Of a stretch of 64,000 nucleotides of DNA, positions 50,326-61,800 are shown piece by piece. A program made the position numbers and the translations under genes. The DNA lies in assembly GCA_001464455.1 (NCBI GenBank), contig LNEI01000027.1, positions 186,001 to 250,000 on the forward strand, in the 5' to 3' direction. The notes under the pieces are model-generated. The model saw only the letters and a program-made list of their open reading frames with translations, made no database searches and was not told the DNA's origin. Positions within the stretch are counted from its first letter, which is position 1, and every line of letters begins with the position of its first letter. Source of the DNA: Acidobacteria bacterium Ga0077534 (GTDB lineage: Bacteria; Acidobacteriota; Blastocatellia; Pyrinomonadales; Pyrinomonadaceae).

Positions 50326-51015
50326 ATGCGAAACGCGGGAAAAGCAGATCCATTCGGTGCGGATGGAACTGATTCCCGCGTTTCGTTGTTTGATGATCTT
50401 GAAGTTTCAGGTATTGGACTCATTTTTGAACAACAAGCTTGGGACGAAGGATACAAGCATATCGCGGGGCTCGACGAGGTGGGCAGAGGTTGCTTAGCGG
50501 GACCAGTTGTAGCCGCCGCCTGTATTCTCGACCCTACGAAACCGCTTCCCGAAGGCCTAAACGATTCCAAACAACTCACTGAAGCCAGCCGCGATGAGAT
50601 CGCCGAGCGACTAAAGGCCGACTGCGTTGCCTACGCCATCGGCCAGATCGAGGCGGTCGAGATCGACCGGATCAACATACTGGAAGCAACAAAACAGGCG
50701 ATGCTGGACGCGATCGCCTTGCTCACTCCGCAGCCTGACTTTCTACTGATCGACGCTCTTTATCTCAAGCGTTCGCCCCTTTCGCAGCGGTCGATAATCA
50801 AGGGCGATTCCATTTCAGCCTCGATCGCGGCCGCATCGATCCTCGCAAAGACCTACCGCGACGATCTGATGAAAGCCTACGATGCAGAGTATCCGCAATA
50901 TGGCTTTGCCGGGCACAAGGGTTACGGAGCCGCGACGCATCTCGAAGCACTAAAGATCTACGGGCCGTGTGTTCTTCACCGAAAGAGTTTTCGCGGCGTC
51001 CTTCCGGTAACGTAG
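50326..51015 (+). CDS. rnhB: Ribonuclease HII
   Basis: Removes ribonucleotides from DNA. The active-site Asp-Glu lies in AGLDEVGRGCLAGPVVAAA, with further acidic residues in LLIDALYL and KGDSISASIAAASILAK. The substrate region GHKGYGAATHLEAL is present. About 45 N-terminal residues before the core are extra. It closes the rplS cluster. Confidence 0.95.
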   Translation: MRNAGKADPFGADGTDSRVSLFDDLEVSGIGLIFEQQAWDEGYKHIAGLDEVGRGCLAGPVVAAACILDPTKPLPEGLNDSKQLTEASRDEIAERLKADCVAYAIGQIEAVEIDRINILEATKQAMLDAIALLTPQPDFLLIDALYLKRSPLSQRSIIKGDSISASIAAASILAKTYRDDLMKAYDAEYPQYGFAGHKGYGAATHLEALKIYGPCVLHRKSFRGVLPVT

Positions 51016-51082
51016 TCGCCCTCGGCTTCGGAGCTGGGACCTTTCGATCGAAGCCGCTGCCATCGAACTCGAGAAATGCAAT

Positions 51083-51913
51083 TCAAAACTCTATCCAGTC
51101 CGTTGGGCTTTTGGGTTGTGAGATCGATATTTTCGTTTCAGCGCGGAAAAGCGAGGGACGCATCTGTAGAGCTATTTCAGCGGTGATGCGGGCAAGATTT
51201 GGTTCGTTTGCACGCTGCGAGAGGTGTGCGAGGACTATGTGTCTCGCTCGGCCATCGAAATCGTTGGTAAGCCAGTCTGAAAGGTCCTCGTTTGAAAGAT
51301 GGCCGGTGTGCGACATAATTCGCTGTTTTAGATCCCAAGTATAAACAGAACACATGCGGAGCATGTCACGGCTATGGTTCGATTCGACGATTATAGCGTC
51401 GCATCCTGTTAGTTTTTCTTTGATCAGCGGAGTTATGTGACCGAAATCCATCAGCGTCGCGATCTTTATACCGTCTTTCTTGGCAACAAAACCAAAATTG
51501 TCTACCGCATCGTGCGGAACGCTGAAGGGCTCGAAATCGATGTTCCCGATGCGAAACTCGTGCGAAGATTCGACCGTCGCGGTCCGATCCTTCATAGCGT
51601 TACGGCGTTTTGTCGATTCACTGTCGCCGTTGGTGCCGCCCGCACGAGTGTCGTAGTAGGCATCCTCAGTGATCTGCGATATAAAGACCGGGCAGTCGAC
51701 CATCCCGAGCAGAACGCGAAGCCCGCCGATGTGATCGCCGTGCTCGTGCGTCACTAGAATGCCGTCGAGTTTCTTGGGGTCAACTCCAACTTCGCCGAGC
51801 CGACGAACGATCTCGCGGGCGCTCATGCCGGCGTCGACAAGGACGTTGGTCTCGTCGCTTGAAATTAGCACCGCATTTCCGGTCGAACCGCTGCCGAGGA
51901 CTGTAACTTTCAT
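51083..51913 (-). CDS. WalJ/YycJ-like metallo-beta-lactamase-fold hydrolase
   Basis: LGSGSTGNAVLISSDETNVL and LVTHEHGDHIGGL (metal ligands) begin the fold; SVPHDAVDNFGF, TLMDFGHIT and SHTGHLSNED supply further ligands in the YycJ/WalJ order. A variable insertion near 90-115 (DSESTKRRNAMKDR) is polar and may be a loop specific to this lineage. YycJ-type proteins are 5'-exonuclease-like enzymes tied to DNA repair. It overlaps the SDR gene by 4 bases. Confidence 0.9.
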   Translation of the reverse strand: MKVTVLGSGSTGNAVLISSDETNVLVDAGMSAREIVRRLGEVGVDPKKLDGILVTHEHGDHIGGLRVLLGMVDCPVFISQITEDAYYDTRAGGTNGDSESTKRRNAMKDRTATVESSHEFRIGNIDFEPFSVPHDAVDNFGFVAKKDGIKIATLMDFGHITPLIKEKLTGCDAIIVESNHSRDMLRMCSVYTWDLKQRIMSHTGHLSNEDLSDWLTNDFDGRARHIVLAHLSQRANEPNLARITAEIALQMRPSLFRAETKISISQPKSPTDWIEF

Positions 51914-52707
51914 AAAGGTTGGCTTCCGCCCTTTTGAAACCGCGATCTCAAGGTACTTGCCATCACACGCCGCGAAATAAACGTCGGAACATAGGTGCCG
52001 AGAAACGCTCCTACCTTATTCGCGAGACCAGAAACTACTTTTGTTCGCTTCGCGGCAACCGCTCCCATTGCGGTGTCAACGACCTGTTCGACCGTCTGCT
52101 GGCCCTTTACCTGTATCGGACGATCGATCTTTGAAGCGGCAAAGAAATTAGTCTTTGTCGAACCCGGACAAAGCGCCAATACCTGAATGCCGAAAGGCCG
52201 GTTTTCCTCAGCGATCGCCTCGGAAAACGAAGTAACGAACGCCTTTGTCGCGGCGTAAGTTGCCATGAACGGAATGGGCTGAAACCCCGCGGCCGACGAT
52301 ACATTGATTATGGTCCCTTCTCCGCGTTCACGCATCTTCTGAAGATAAGCATGTGTGACGGCGACTAGTGCGGCGATATTTAGCTCGATCATCTGCAGCT
52401 CGTGATCGAGGTCGAGTTTGGCAAAATCGCCTACTGATCCGAAGCCGGCATTGTTGATCAGCCAGTCGATCTCGAGGCCGTGCCGCTCGGTTTCCTTGAC
52501 AAGCGTAAGGTCGGCATTGGGCTCGGCGAGATCGAGCACGACATAGTGAGCCATGATGTCGTGTTTAAGCATCAGCTCGTCGCAAAGTTCGTGAAGAGCT
52601 TTCTCTGAACGAGCAACGAGTACGAGATTATGCCCCTCGGCTGCGAGTCGCCGGGCGAAGCCCTCGCCGATGCCGCTCGATGCTCCGGTGATCAGAGTTG
52701 CCTTCAT
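51910..52707 (-). CDS. Short-chain dehydrogenase/reductase
   Basis: Rossmann motif TLITGASSGIGEGFARRLA, NNAGFGSVGDF, NVSSAAGFQPIPFMATY with Y-A-A-T-K (catalytic Tyr and Lys) and LALCPGSTKTNFF. The DltE/YohF-like classical SDR form has about 265 residues. Start at 52707 is coupled to the preceding gene (ATGA); the longer frame is not supported. Substrate unknown. Confidence 0.9.
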   Translation of the reverse strand: MKATLITGASSGIGEGFARRLAAEGHNLVLVARSEKALHELCDELMLKHDIMAHYVVLDLAEPNADLTLVKETERHGLEIDWLINNAGFGSVGDFAKLDLDHELQMIELNIAALVAVTHAYLQKMRERGEGTIINVSSAAGFQPIPFMATYAATKAFVTSFSEAIAEENRPFGIQVLALCPGSTKTNFFAASKIDRPIQVKGQQTVEQVVDTAMGAVAAKRTKVVSGLANKVGAFLGTYVPTFISRRVMASTLRSRFQKGGSQPL

Positions 52708-53228
52708 AGTTCGTCGTCGCCCTCGGGGGCCGGCAGGAAAGATAAATAAACAGACCACGCGGCGGCAACGGCGATCGTTGCGGTTCCGACGAACCTTAGC
52801 ACGCCCGCAACCTTCTTCGTCGAACCCAGCAGTCCGGTTTCCGTTAAAAGGTAATTCCAGTCATGAAAACTGCCCTCAGTCCCGGTAAAGCCGCTGGTAA
52901 GAACCAGTTGCATCACGACGGCGTCGGATGCATAAACCCAAACGTTTAAAATGCTTTGCCCGACCCAAAGGCACACTATCGCCGCAGAGTAATAGCTCTT
53001 TTGCCAAAAGAAATAGCCGACAAAGGCCAGGGGCATGATCACCTGAAAGATCGAACCGCCAGCGATCATCATAAATTCGCCGAACAGGCGGAAAAGAAGA
53101 TGGCCGAACTCGTGGATCGCTAGATCGACGTTGTCCAGAAAGCTGCCCTGCATCGGATCGTAAGCTATCCAGAGAAAGTATGCCGAGATAAGAACGGCGA
53201 AGATCAACTTTAGGTAGTTTGGCCGCAT
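52704..53228 (-). CDS. Membrane protein with HExxH-type motif
   Basis: The 174-residue protein has about four membrane helices (1-25, 60-78, 82-105, 145-165). A zinc-like motif AIHEFGHLLFRLFGE lies between the first two, in the position of M50-type intramembrane proteases or related peptidases, though the D-x-P-G motif of site-2 proteases is not obvious. The last residues (APEGDDEL) are acidic. Function unknown; it lies in an operon with SDR and GNAT genes. Confidence 0.65.
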   Translation of the reverse strand: MRPNYLKLIFAVLISAYFLWIAYDPMQGSFLDNVDLAIHEFGHLLFRLFGEFMMIAGGSIFQVIMPLAFVGYFFWQKSYYSAAIVCLWVGQSILNVWVYASDAVVMQLVLTSGFTGTEGSFHDWNYLLTETGLLGSTKKVAGVLRFVGTATIAVAAAWSVYLSFLPAPEGDDEL

Positions 53229-53731
53229 AGGAACTCTTTCCGCGAGATCGCGTAGACGACGGTATTCATTCCGTAATGGATCTGATCTCGCTCATATTTC
53301 ATACCGCATTTCTCCATGATCCGCCACGAACCCTTATTGTCAGGGTGAGCAACGGCGACGATACGGTCAAGGCCCGCAACCTCGAAGCCGTACTTTAGCC
53401 ATGCATACGCTGCTTCGTAGCCATATCCTTGCCTCCAGTATTTCTCGGCTAGGTTATAGCCGACCTCGATCTCGCCAGTATCACCTAGCGGCTGCAAACC
53501 GCTTGTTCCGATCTTTTCCCCGGTCGACCGCAGCGACATGACGCTGAAACCAAAGCCGTATTTCTCATGGCATTCGAGATAGAAAGGCATTCGGGCGGTA
53601 ATTGCCTCGGCATTCTGCATCTCTCGGCCGCCCATGTACCGGCTTACGGCGTCGGGTTCGCGCAGTTCGATCAGCCACGGCAGATCGTCCGGCTCGAGTT
53701 TTCTTATCCTGAGTCTTTCGGTTTCGAACAT
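53210..53731 (-). CDS. GNAT N-acetyltransferase, RimJ/RimL type
   Basis: FETERLRIRKLEPDDLP starts the fold; GEIEVGYNLAEKYWRQGYGYEAAYAWLKYGF covers the acetyl-CoA Q/R-x-x-G-x-G/A segment, and AVAHPDNKGSWRIMEKCGMKY is the late RimJ/L motif. Protein or small-molecule N-acetylation is expected. It overlaps the membrane-protein gene by 19 bases. Confidence 0.9.
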   Translation of the reverse strand: MFETERLRIRKLEPDDLPWLIELREPDAVSRYMGGREMQNAEAITARMPFYLECHEKYGFGFSVMSLRSTGEKIGTSGLQPLGDTGEIEVGYNLAEKYWRQGYGYEAAYAWLKYGFEVAGLDRIVAVAHPDNKGSWRIMEKCGMKYERDQIHYGMNTVVYAISRKEFLCGQTT

Positions 53732-53784
53732 AACAAATGGAAGAAAAGATGACAGGCGGCATATGGTCTCACCTGCGTAAGCGG

Positions 53785-54429
53785 TTACGGCGACAACCTG
53801 TATATTTGCCAGCTATTGCCTGATAATTGGTAGACGATCCGGTCATGCAGACGGCTTTGTCGTCCCTGCCAAAACTCGATCCGGATTGGCGTGACGCGGA
53901 AACCGCCCCAGAATGGCGGACATGGGATCTCGCCGTCGCCGAATCTGGAGCCTACTTCCTCGACGCGTCGTTCTAGTTCTTCGCGGTTTTCGAGAACGGT
54001 GCTTTGCTTTGATGCCCAGGCACCGATGCGGCTTTCTCGAGGGCGAGAGGCGAAATACTGCTCGGACTCTTCCCGCGAGACTTTCTCAGCGACGCCGGCG
54101 ATGATCACCTGTCGTTCGAGGTCGGGCCAAAAGAAGTGCAGAGAGGCGTGCGGGTTTGCGGTCAGATCGCTGCCCTTTCTGCTTTCGTAATTCGTGAAAA
54201 ATACAAAGCCATCGCCATCGAAACCTTTTAGTAACACAACTCTCGACGATGGCCTTCCGTCGTTATCAACCGTCGAGAGGGTCATAGCCGTGGGCTCGAT
54301 CACCGCTGACTCGAGGGCCTCATCCATCCATTTAGCAAACTGCGAGAAGGGATCAGCCTCGACGCTCGACTTTGAGAGTTCCTCGAGCGAGTAATCACGT
54401 CTGAGATCGGCTAGTTTTGGTTTATCCAT
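53785..54429 (-). CDS. pdxH: Pyridoxine/pyridoxamine 5'-phosphate oxidase
   Basis: FMN enzyme that makes pyridoxal phosphate. Motifs: DPFSQFAKWMDEAL, AMTLSTVDNDGRPSSRVVLLK, FFTNYESRKG, ASLHFFWPDLERQV, SRIGAWASKQS and the C-terminal FWGGFRVTPIRIEFWQGRQS. Length of 214 residues is standard. It begins 3 bases after the DUF1015 gene in the same direction. Confidence 0.95.
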   Translation of the reverse strand: MDKPKLADLRRDYSLEELSKSSVEADPFSQFAKWMDEALESAVIEPTAMTLSTVDNDGRPSSRVVLLKGFDGDGFVFFTNYESRKGSDLTANPHASLHFFWPDLERQVIIAGVAEKVSREESEQYFASRPRESRIGAWASKQSTVLENREELERRVEEVGSRFGDGEIPCPPFWGGFRVTPIRIEFWQGRQSRLHDRIVYQLSGNSWQIYRLSP

Positions 54430-54432
54430 TTC

Positions 54433-55659
54433 TTAGATCTTATGAACGAGCAGCCCATCCTTCAGCTTTGGCTCGAACCATGTCGATTTCGGCGGCATTA
54501 TCTCGCCCATGTCGGCGACCGCAAAAAGGTCGTCCATCGTCGTCGCAAACATCGAAAACGCGACCTTTGCTTCGCCTTCGTCGACCATGCGGACGAGCTC
54601 CTTAGTGCCCCGGGCACCGCCGACGAAAGTAATGCGGGTATCGGTCCGCGGGTCGCCGATGCCGAGCACCGGCGAGAGAAGATAGTTTTGCAGGATGCTG
54701 ACATCGAGGCTTTCGATGGCGTCAAGATCCTTATTCTCGGCCGGATTGAACCGCAGCCTGAACCACTGTCCCTCAAGGTACATACTCACTTCGCCGCGCT
54801 CGCTCGGATTATCTTCGAGTGAATCGACGACTATAAAATTGTCGCGAATGCGTTGAATGAAAGTTTCCTTGTCGAGTCCGTTCAGGTCCTTGACCGCGCG
54901 ATTGTAGGGCATTATCCGCAGATCTTCGGCAGGGAACATGCCGGCCATGACGAAGTTGTACTCTTCGTCGCCCGTGTGATCGGGATTCGCTTCGCGCATT
55001 TTATCGCGGGCGAGCTTTGCGCTCTCGACGCGGTGGTGGCCGTCGGCGACGTACAAGGCGGGGAGCTCCGCAAAGGCTTCGACCCACGGCTCCGGGTACT
55101 CTATTCGCCAGACCCGCTGAGCGACGCCGAGTGGACAATTGAAGGAATAAATAGGCTCGCCGCTGACGGCATCCTCGATAAGGTCGGCAATACTGTCCGT
55201 GTTCCTGAACGCCAGAAAGATCAGCCCTGTCTGCGCTCCGACAGCGAGCATGTGGCCGGTGCGGTCGGCTACCTTGTCGGGGCGGGTTTTCTCGTGCTTC
55301 TTGATCAGATCGCGGTCGTACTCGTCGACCGAGCAGCACGCGACGACGCCGGTTTGGGTGTGGTCGCCGTCCTGAAGTTGATAGACGTAGATAGCGGGTT
55401 CGCTATCCTCGAAGAGCACACCGCTATCGAGCATCGCCTGCAGATTCTGCCGGGCACGGTCGAAGACAGTTTTGCTGTCGGGTACAGCGTTCGCCGGGAA
55501 CTCGCCCTCGGGCCGCGTGACGCGGAGAAAGCTGAGGTCGTTGCGCCCTATCATCTCGCGAACTTCCTCGTCGTAGATGACATCGTAGGGGACGCAGGCG
55601 ACGTGTTCGGCCGCATCACTCGCGGGCCGTATTGCTCTGAAAGGTCTAATTACAGACAC
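54433..55659 (-). CDS. DUF1015-family protein
   Basis: A conserved family of unknown function, about 400 residues, sometimes near amino-acid metabolism genes. It contains VIRPFRAIRPASDAAEHV, CVPYDVIYDEEVREM, IYVYQLQDGDHTQTGVV, LYVADGHHRVESAKLAR (a DGHHR signature) and LLSPVLGIGDPRTDTRI, near the end STWFEPKLKDGLLVHKI. Length and order are normal. Confidence 0.92.
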   Translation of the reverse strand: MSVIRPFRAIRPASDAAEHVACVPYDVIYDEEVREMIGRNDLSFLRVTRPEGEFPANAVPDSKTVFDRARQNLQAMLDSGVLFEDSEPAIYVYQLQDGDHTQTGVVACCSVDEYDRDLIKKHEKTRPDKVADRTGHMLAVGAQTGLIFLAFRNTDSIADLIEDAVSGEPIYSFNCPLGVAQRVWRIEYPEPWVEAFAELPALYVADGHHRVESAKLARDKMREANPDHTGDEEYNFVMAGMFPAEDLRIMPYNRAVKDLNGLDKETFIQRIRDNFIVVDSLEDNPSERGEVSMYLEGQWFRLRFNPAENKDLDAIESLDVSILQNYLLSPVLGIGDPRTDTRITFVGGARGTKELVRMVDEGEAKVAFSMFATTMDDLFAVADMGEIMPPKSTWFEPKLKDGLLVHKI

Positions 55660-55668
55660 AAAATTCTC

Positions 55669-56133
55669 CTAATAAGTCGAACGGTTGCCATTGATCAGTT
55701 CGTCGATCTTGCGCTCGCTGTCTTCAACGTCTTTAAGCATCTGATCGGCGTAACCCTGCTTATCGATCTTCCATTCACCGTCTTCGCGGACAAACGGCAC
55801 TTTCTCCCACGAACCGTACGAGTTCTTTACCTCAAGCGTCGCCTTGTCGCCGTCGATCTTTTCATTGCGATATTCGACGGCAGTTTGGTTTTCGCTGACG
55901 AGCGTTTCCCGCTTAACTATGTCGTCGACGGTCAGGCCCTGTGCCTTTGCTTCCTTCTCGTGCATCTTAATGGTTGCGTCCGAAAGGAGGACCTTCATTG
56001 TCGTGTAATCTTTTGCCTTTAGGGCTTTGATGTACGTCATGAATGTCTCTTTCGGCGTGGCCGGGCGTTGCGGAGCGCATGCGACGAGCGAGATGACGAG
56101 CGAAACGATTAGGAATCTTGACCAGGTGAACAT
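55669..56133 (-). CDS. Lipoprotein, NTF2/DUF4878-like
   Basis: The lipobox is V-A-C-A-P after a short signal sequence (1-18), giving a lipidated cysteine at about residue 19. The mature part is a NTF2-like alpha/beta barrel: ETFMTYIKALKAKDYTTMKV, then ENQTAVEYRNEKIDGDKATL and WKIDKQGYADQM. Members are common envelope lipoproteins of unknown role. Start at MFTWSRFL (56133); an upstream in-frame ATG at 56163 is less likely. Confidence 0.75.
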   Translation of the reverse strand: MFTWSRFLIVSLVISLVACAPQRPATPKETFMTYIKALKAKDYTTMKVLLSDATIKMHEKEAKAQGLTVDDIVKRETLVSENQTAVEYRNEKIDGDKATLEVKNSYGSWEKVPFVREDGEWKIDKQGYADQMLKDVEDSERKIDELINGNRSTY

Positions 56134-56200
56134 TTTACGGATACCTTTTAATAAAGTAATCAAAACCTTGATTATATCTCAAAAGCAGCGGGGTGGCCGA

Positions 56201-56482
56201 ATGGAACGCAGATTGTTAAACGGAGACGAACTAGCAGCGGCGACAAATGAACTAAACGGCTGGGCCGCTCATGGCACATTGTTGAAAAAAAGCGTGAAGT
56301 TCGCGAACTTTGCCGAGGCCCTCGCCTACGTAAACCGGCTCAGCGAGCTTGCAGAAGCGGCCGATCACCACCCCGACATTACCTTCGGCTGGGGTTATGC
56401 CGACATCGCTTTAACGACGCACGACCGCGGCGGGATAACCGATGTAGACATATCGCTTGCCCGCCAGATCGATGAACTCTAA
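56201..56482 (+). CDS. phhB: 4a-hydroxytetrahydrobiopterin dehydratase (PCD)
   Basis: The 93-residue enzyme dehydrates the carbinolamine made by aromatic amino-acid hydroxylases. The diagnostic E/D-H-H-P motif occurs as AADHHPDITFGWG, with the helix AEALAYVNRLSELAE before it and TTHDRGGITDVDISLARQID after it. The open frame upstream of 56201 overlaps the lipoprotein gene in antisense and is not used. Confidence 0.92.
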   Translation: MERRLLNGDELAAATNELNGWAAHGTLLKKSVKFANFAEALAYVNRLSELAEAADHHPDITFGWGYADIALTTHDRGGITDVDISLARQIDEL

Positions 56483-56490
56483 CGGATCGG

Positions 56491-56690
56491 CCGTTCCACT
56501 TGCGTGCTGAAAGTGGAACGGCTAAATACCTCTATCTATTGGGTTTAGAGGAAAAAATCGTTCCACTTACCTAACAAGTCACCGTCTCACTTCCTTGCTG
56601 AAAGTGAGACGGGTTAAACTCAATCCCTTCAACGATTTACAGACGAAAATCGTTCCACTTGCAAAATTTAGGATCGCAAAAGTGAAACGA
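56491..56690. repeat. Three consecutive hairpins with covarying stems
   Basis: Hairpin 1 pairs CCGTTCCACTT (56491-56501) with AAGTGGAACGG (56511-56521). Hairpin 2 pairs CCGTCTCACTT (56582-56592) with AAGTGAGACGG (56602-56612). Hairpin 3 pairs TCGTTCCACTT (56650-56660) with AAGTGAAACGA (56680-56690), with one mismatch. Loops 1 and 2 both end TGCTGA. A further copy of the left arm (CGTTCCACTT) is at 56559-56568, and CCTCTA/TAGAGG (56529-56551) makes a separate small stem. The 320-base gap between phhB and nrfA holds no gene. Confidence 0.75.
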
Positions 56691-56805
56691 CTTTCAAGAT
56701 CGATTCGCACTGACAAGTTTTCAATGATCCAAAACTCGGGACAGGGTATCACGGAATTGCATAGATGTCAAGCTGTGCCGACTATAATACAAAGACTAAC
56801 ACGAT

Positions 56806-58269
<1,464 letters not shown>

Positions 58270-58289
58270 ATCTGCCTCGTAACTACGTT

Positions 58290-58748
58290 TTAGTGCATGT
58301 GACCGACGTTGCGGTGACACGCGATGCAGGACACTTTCTCGGCTGCGGCATTCGATTCGGAAACCGTTATCGAATGGACCATTGTCTCGTGGCACGTCCG
58401 GCAAGACTGCTCGGCGATCTGTCGGTTTCGCTCGGTTATCTGGATTGGTTCGTGAAAGCCGCCGAGGGTGAAATAGTAGGAATGCCAAAAGCCGTTCCAC
58501 GCCTTTGTCGAGTATTTTCCGACCATGTCGGGCGGCGTGTGACAGTCGTTACAGGTGGCGACGGCCTTGTGGCTCGACTTCTGCCAGCCGTTGTACTGGT
58601 CGTTCATGATGTGGCAGTTGGCGCACGACGCCGGGTCGTTGCTTAGGTAGGAAGCTCCTTTTCCGTACCAAAAGGTAAACAAACCAACCCCGACCGCCAG
58701 CCCAAGCCCAACGCCCATAACGATCAACCTGAACAGGTAGAAGCTCAT
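58290..58748 (-). CDS. nrfH: NrfH-type tetraheme quinol dehydrogenase
   Basis: A membrane helix (about 5-28) anchors a periplasmic NapC/NirT domain with four CxxCH motifs: CANCHIM, CNDCHTP, CRTCHET and CIACHRN. NrfH takes electrons from menaquinol to NrfA. 152 residues is typical. The nrfHA order matches the known respiratory ammonification operon. Confidence 0.95.
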   Translation of the reverse strand: MSFYLFRLIVMGVGLGLAVGVGLFTFWYGKGASYLSNDPASCANCHIMNDQYNGWQKSSHKAVATCNDCHTPPDMVGKYSTKAWNGFWHSYYFTLGGFHEPIQITERNRQIAEQSCRTCHETMVHSITVSESNAAAEKVSCIACHRNVGHMH

Positions 58749-58853
58749 CGGACCGAATTAACCCCTTGATGAGCCAAATCTTAACTGAGGTCCGGGCAAT
58801 GCACAAGCCTGCAGCGAGGCGAAGCATATATGCGAGCCTGCTCGCCTCTCGCG

Positions 58854-61800
58854 TCAACGGATAATGATCTCATCAATAAATATCCACGGATCGCCGCCCG
58901 CACCGAGGTGCCATGAGGGGATCTTGCCGATATTCTTCGCCGTTATTCGGACGTATTTCGCCAAGACAGAAGATGAAAGACCGATCAGGTACTCCTGCTT
59001 TCGCGGGGCCATGTCGTCGAGTGGATAACCAGTCACCTTGTTCGCGACGGTTGAATAGCTAACGCCGTCCATGGATGTTTCAAACTTGATCTCCGACGGA
59101 ATCCATATCCAAGGCCCGGCAACCTGAAGAAAACTGGCACCTACTTCGGTGATGACAGTTGCTTTTTTCAGGTCGATCACCGCTTCGTAGGGTTTTCCCT
59201 GGATCCCCTGCCATTCGCCGCTGGCGAAATTTGTCGTTCCCCGAATGCCGTCGATGATCCCGTTGTCGCCACCGCCGGTGTATTGCGTGCTGTAGCCGGA
59301 GACGACCTTGACCGACCAGTTATTTGGCCGCCGGGTCAGCACTGATTCGACCGGGAAGCTCGCCGTTCCGTTTGATCCTATAGAGATCGCTTTGATGGTT
59401 GTGGTTCGGTCTACTGTAAATGGAGCGGTATAGACCGGCGAGGTTTTGGTCGGAGCGGTTCCGTCGGTTGTGTAATGGATCTTCGCACCCGGCGTGAGCG
59501 TCGAGAGCGTGACACCAGTTTGCTCGGCAAACGTCCGTTCGGCAGTGACTAAAGGGACCGCAACAGTGTCCGCGCTCACGGAACTGATAGGGAATTCGTC
59601 GAAAGCCGTCGTAACCGGCTTATCAGTCATCGAAAACTCAAGAATACCGCCTCGCGCCACATCGGAATGCGTGATGAATGCCTTTTTGTGTGGGGTGCCG
59701 TTGAGTCGAACTCCGCTGACATAGATATTTTTCGGCGAGAAATCCTTGCTTCGAACCGTAAACGTCTTGCCGTTCTCGAGCCGATATTTGACCTCAGGAA
59801 ACAGCGGCGTTCCGAGTGCGTAGATGCCGTCGCCGGGATTTACGGGGTAAAAGCCGCTTGCCGAGAGGATGTACCACGCCGACATCTGGCCGCAGTCTTC
59901 GTTGCCGATGAGGCCGTCGGGGGTGTTTTTGTAGAAATTGTCCATTATCTGGCGGACGTATTTCTGCGTTTTCCACGGCTCGCCGGCGTAGTTGTAGAGA
60001 TAGGCGATGTGGTGCGAAGGCTCGTTGCCGTGGGCATACTGGCCGATCAGCCCCGTAAGGTCGGCTTGTTCGCGGCCTGAGAGTTTGTCGGATGTGGTGA
60101 AAAGCTCGTCGAGCTTAGCGACGAATTTCTGACGGCCGCCCATTAGCTGCATCAGTTTCGTCACGTCGTGGGGCACGAAGAACGAATACTGCCACGAATT
60201 TCCCTCGGTAAACCCAAAATTGACCTCGGTCGGCGAGAACGGCTCGACAAACCCGCCGTTCTTTTTGGCGCGGAAGAAGCCAGTTTTTGTGTCGAAGAGG
60301 TTTTCGAAGTAGCGGGCACGCGCGAGATACTTGGCTCGGTCATACACTAGATCCACCTCATCACGAACCGTACGGCTAGACGCAGATTCCTGTCCTTTGG
60401 AATTACTCAATCTGTCTTTTTGAAGCACGGATGCCATCTGCGCGATGCACCAGTCGTTATATGCGTACTCAAGTGTTCGCGAGACGGATTCGTTCTCGTC
60501 CTCCATCGAGATGTAGCCGCGTTTTTTGTAGCCGGCGAGGCCGAAGTGATCGAGTTCCGCGGAGTGCTTAGCGGCGGCGTAGGCTTTTTCGTAATCGAAG
60601 CCCTTGATCCCCTTTTCCATAGCGTCAGCGATCACCGAAACGGCGTGGTAGCCGATCATCGTGTCGGTCTCCTCACCCCAAAGCTCCCAAACCGGCAGCC
60701 GCCCGCCCTGTTCGTACTGGCGGATAAACGTATTGATAAAATCGACCGTCCGCCTCTCATCAATGATCGTATAAAGCGGATGCGCCGCACGGAACGTGTC
60801 CCAGAGCGAGAAAACGGAGTAGTGCTCGGACGGAGCGCGGAGACTCTTGTCCGCATCGGCGTCGCTTCGACGGCGAATTGTTCTGTCGCCGGAGGAACCG
60901 GCGATGCGGACAGGAGTGTCCGCGCTCCATAGCTGATGCACCTTCCCGTCATGCCCGCGATATTTGCCATCGACATCATTAAAAACATTCGGCTGGACCA
61001 TAGTGTGATACAGCGCGGTGTAGAAGTTCGTCGTCTGCTCGTCCGTCCCGCTTGAAACCTCGATCTTACTTAACTCTTTATTCCAAGCGGCCCTTGCGTC
61101 GGCTCGGACCTTGTCAAAATCCCAGCCGGGAAGCTCGGCTTCGAGGTTCTTACGGGCTCCTTCGATGGAGACGTAGGAGATAGCGACTTTAACTAGAATT
61201 TTCTCGTTTTTTTTCGTTGAAAACCTGAAAACAGACCTTACATTTTTACCGGAACCACTTGTAGCCTTAATCGTGCTATTGCCATCCTCGGCGTCGCTTC
61301 CAGACCTGATTAATGAGACATCAAATGGTTTCGAGAACTCCGCGACAAAATAGACGTTCTGATCCTTAGCCCAAGACGAAGATCTTCGATATCCTTCAAT
61401 CGTCTTATCGCCAATTACCCTTAACTCGGAATCTTGAACTTTATCCCGCCACTTCAAATCCAGGTGAATATTCGCTTCATCCGAGTTCGGAAAGGTGTAT
61501 CGATGCATGCCAACGCGTTTTGTTGCGGACATTTCCGCAGAAATACCGCTGTCTTCAAGCAGAACCTTGTAATAACCCGGCTCTGCAACCTCAGTTGCAT
61601 GCGAGAATTTTGACGCCGGATTAGCTTTTACAGCCCCGACCGTCGGCATGAACAAAATATCGCAACCATCCGGAATGCCGGTGCCGGAGAGGTGCGTGTG
61701 CGAGAATCCGTAGATGATGTCGTCGGAGTAGTGATAGCCGCTCGAGCCGTCCCAGTTGTCGATGCGGGTGTCGGGCGAGAGCTGGACCATGCCGAAGGGC

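Noticed and set aside
54853-56022. A 389-codon plus-strand open frame opposite the DUF1015 and lipoprotein genes
   Set aside because: It spans two well-supported minus-strand genes, has no family motif or ribosome site, and reflects codon bias on the opposite strand.
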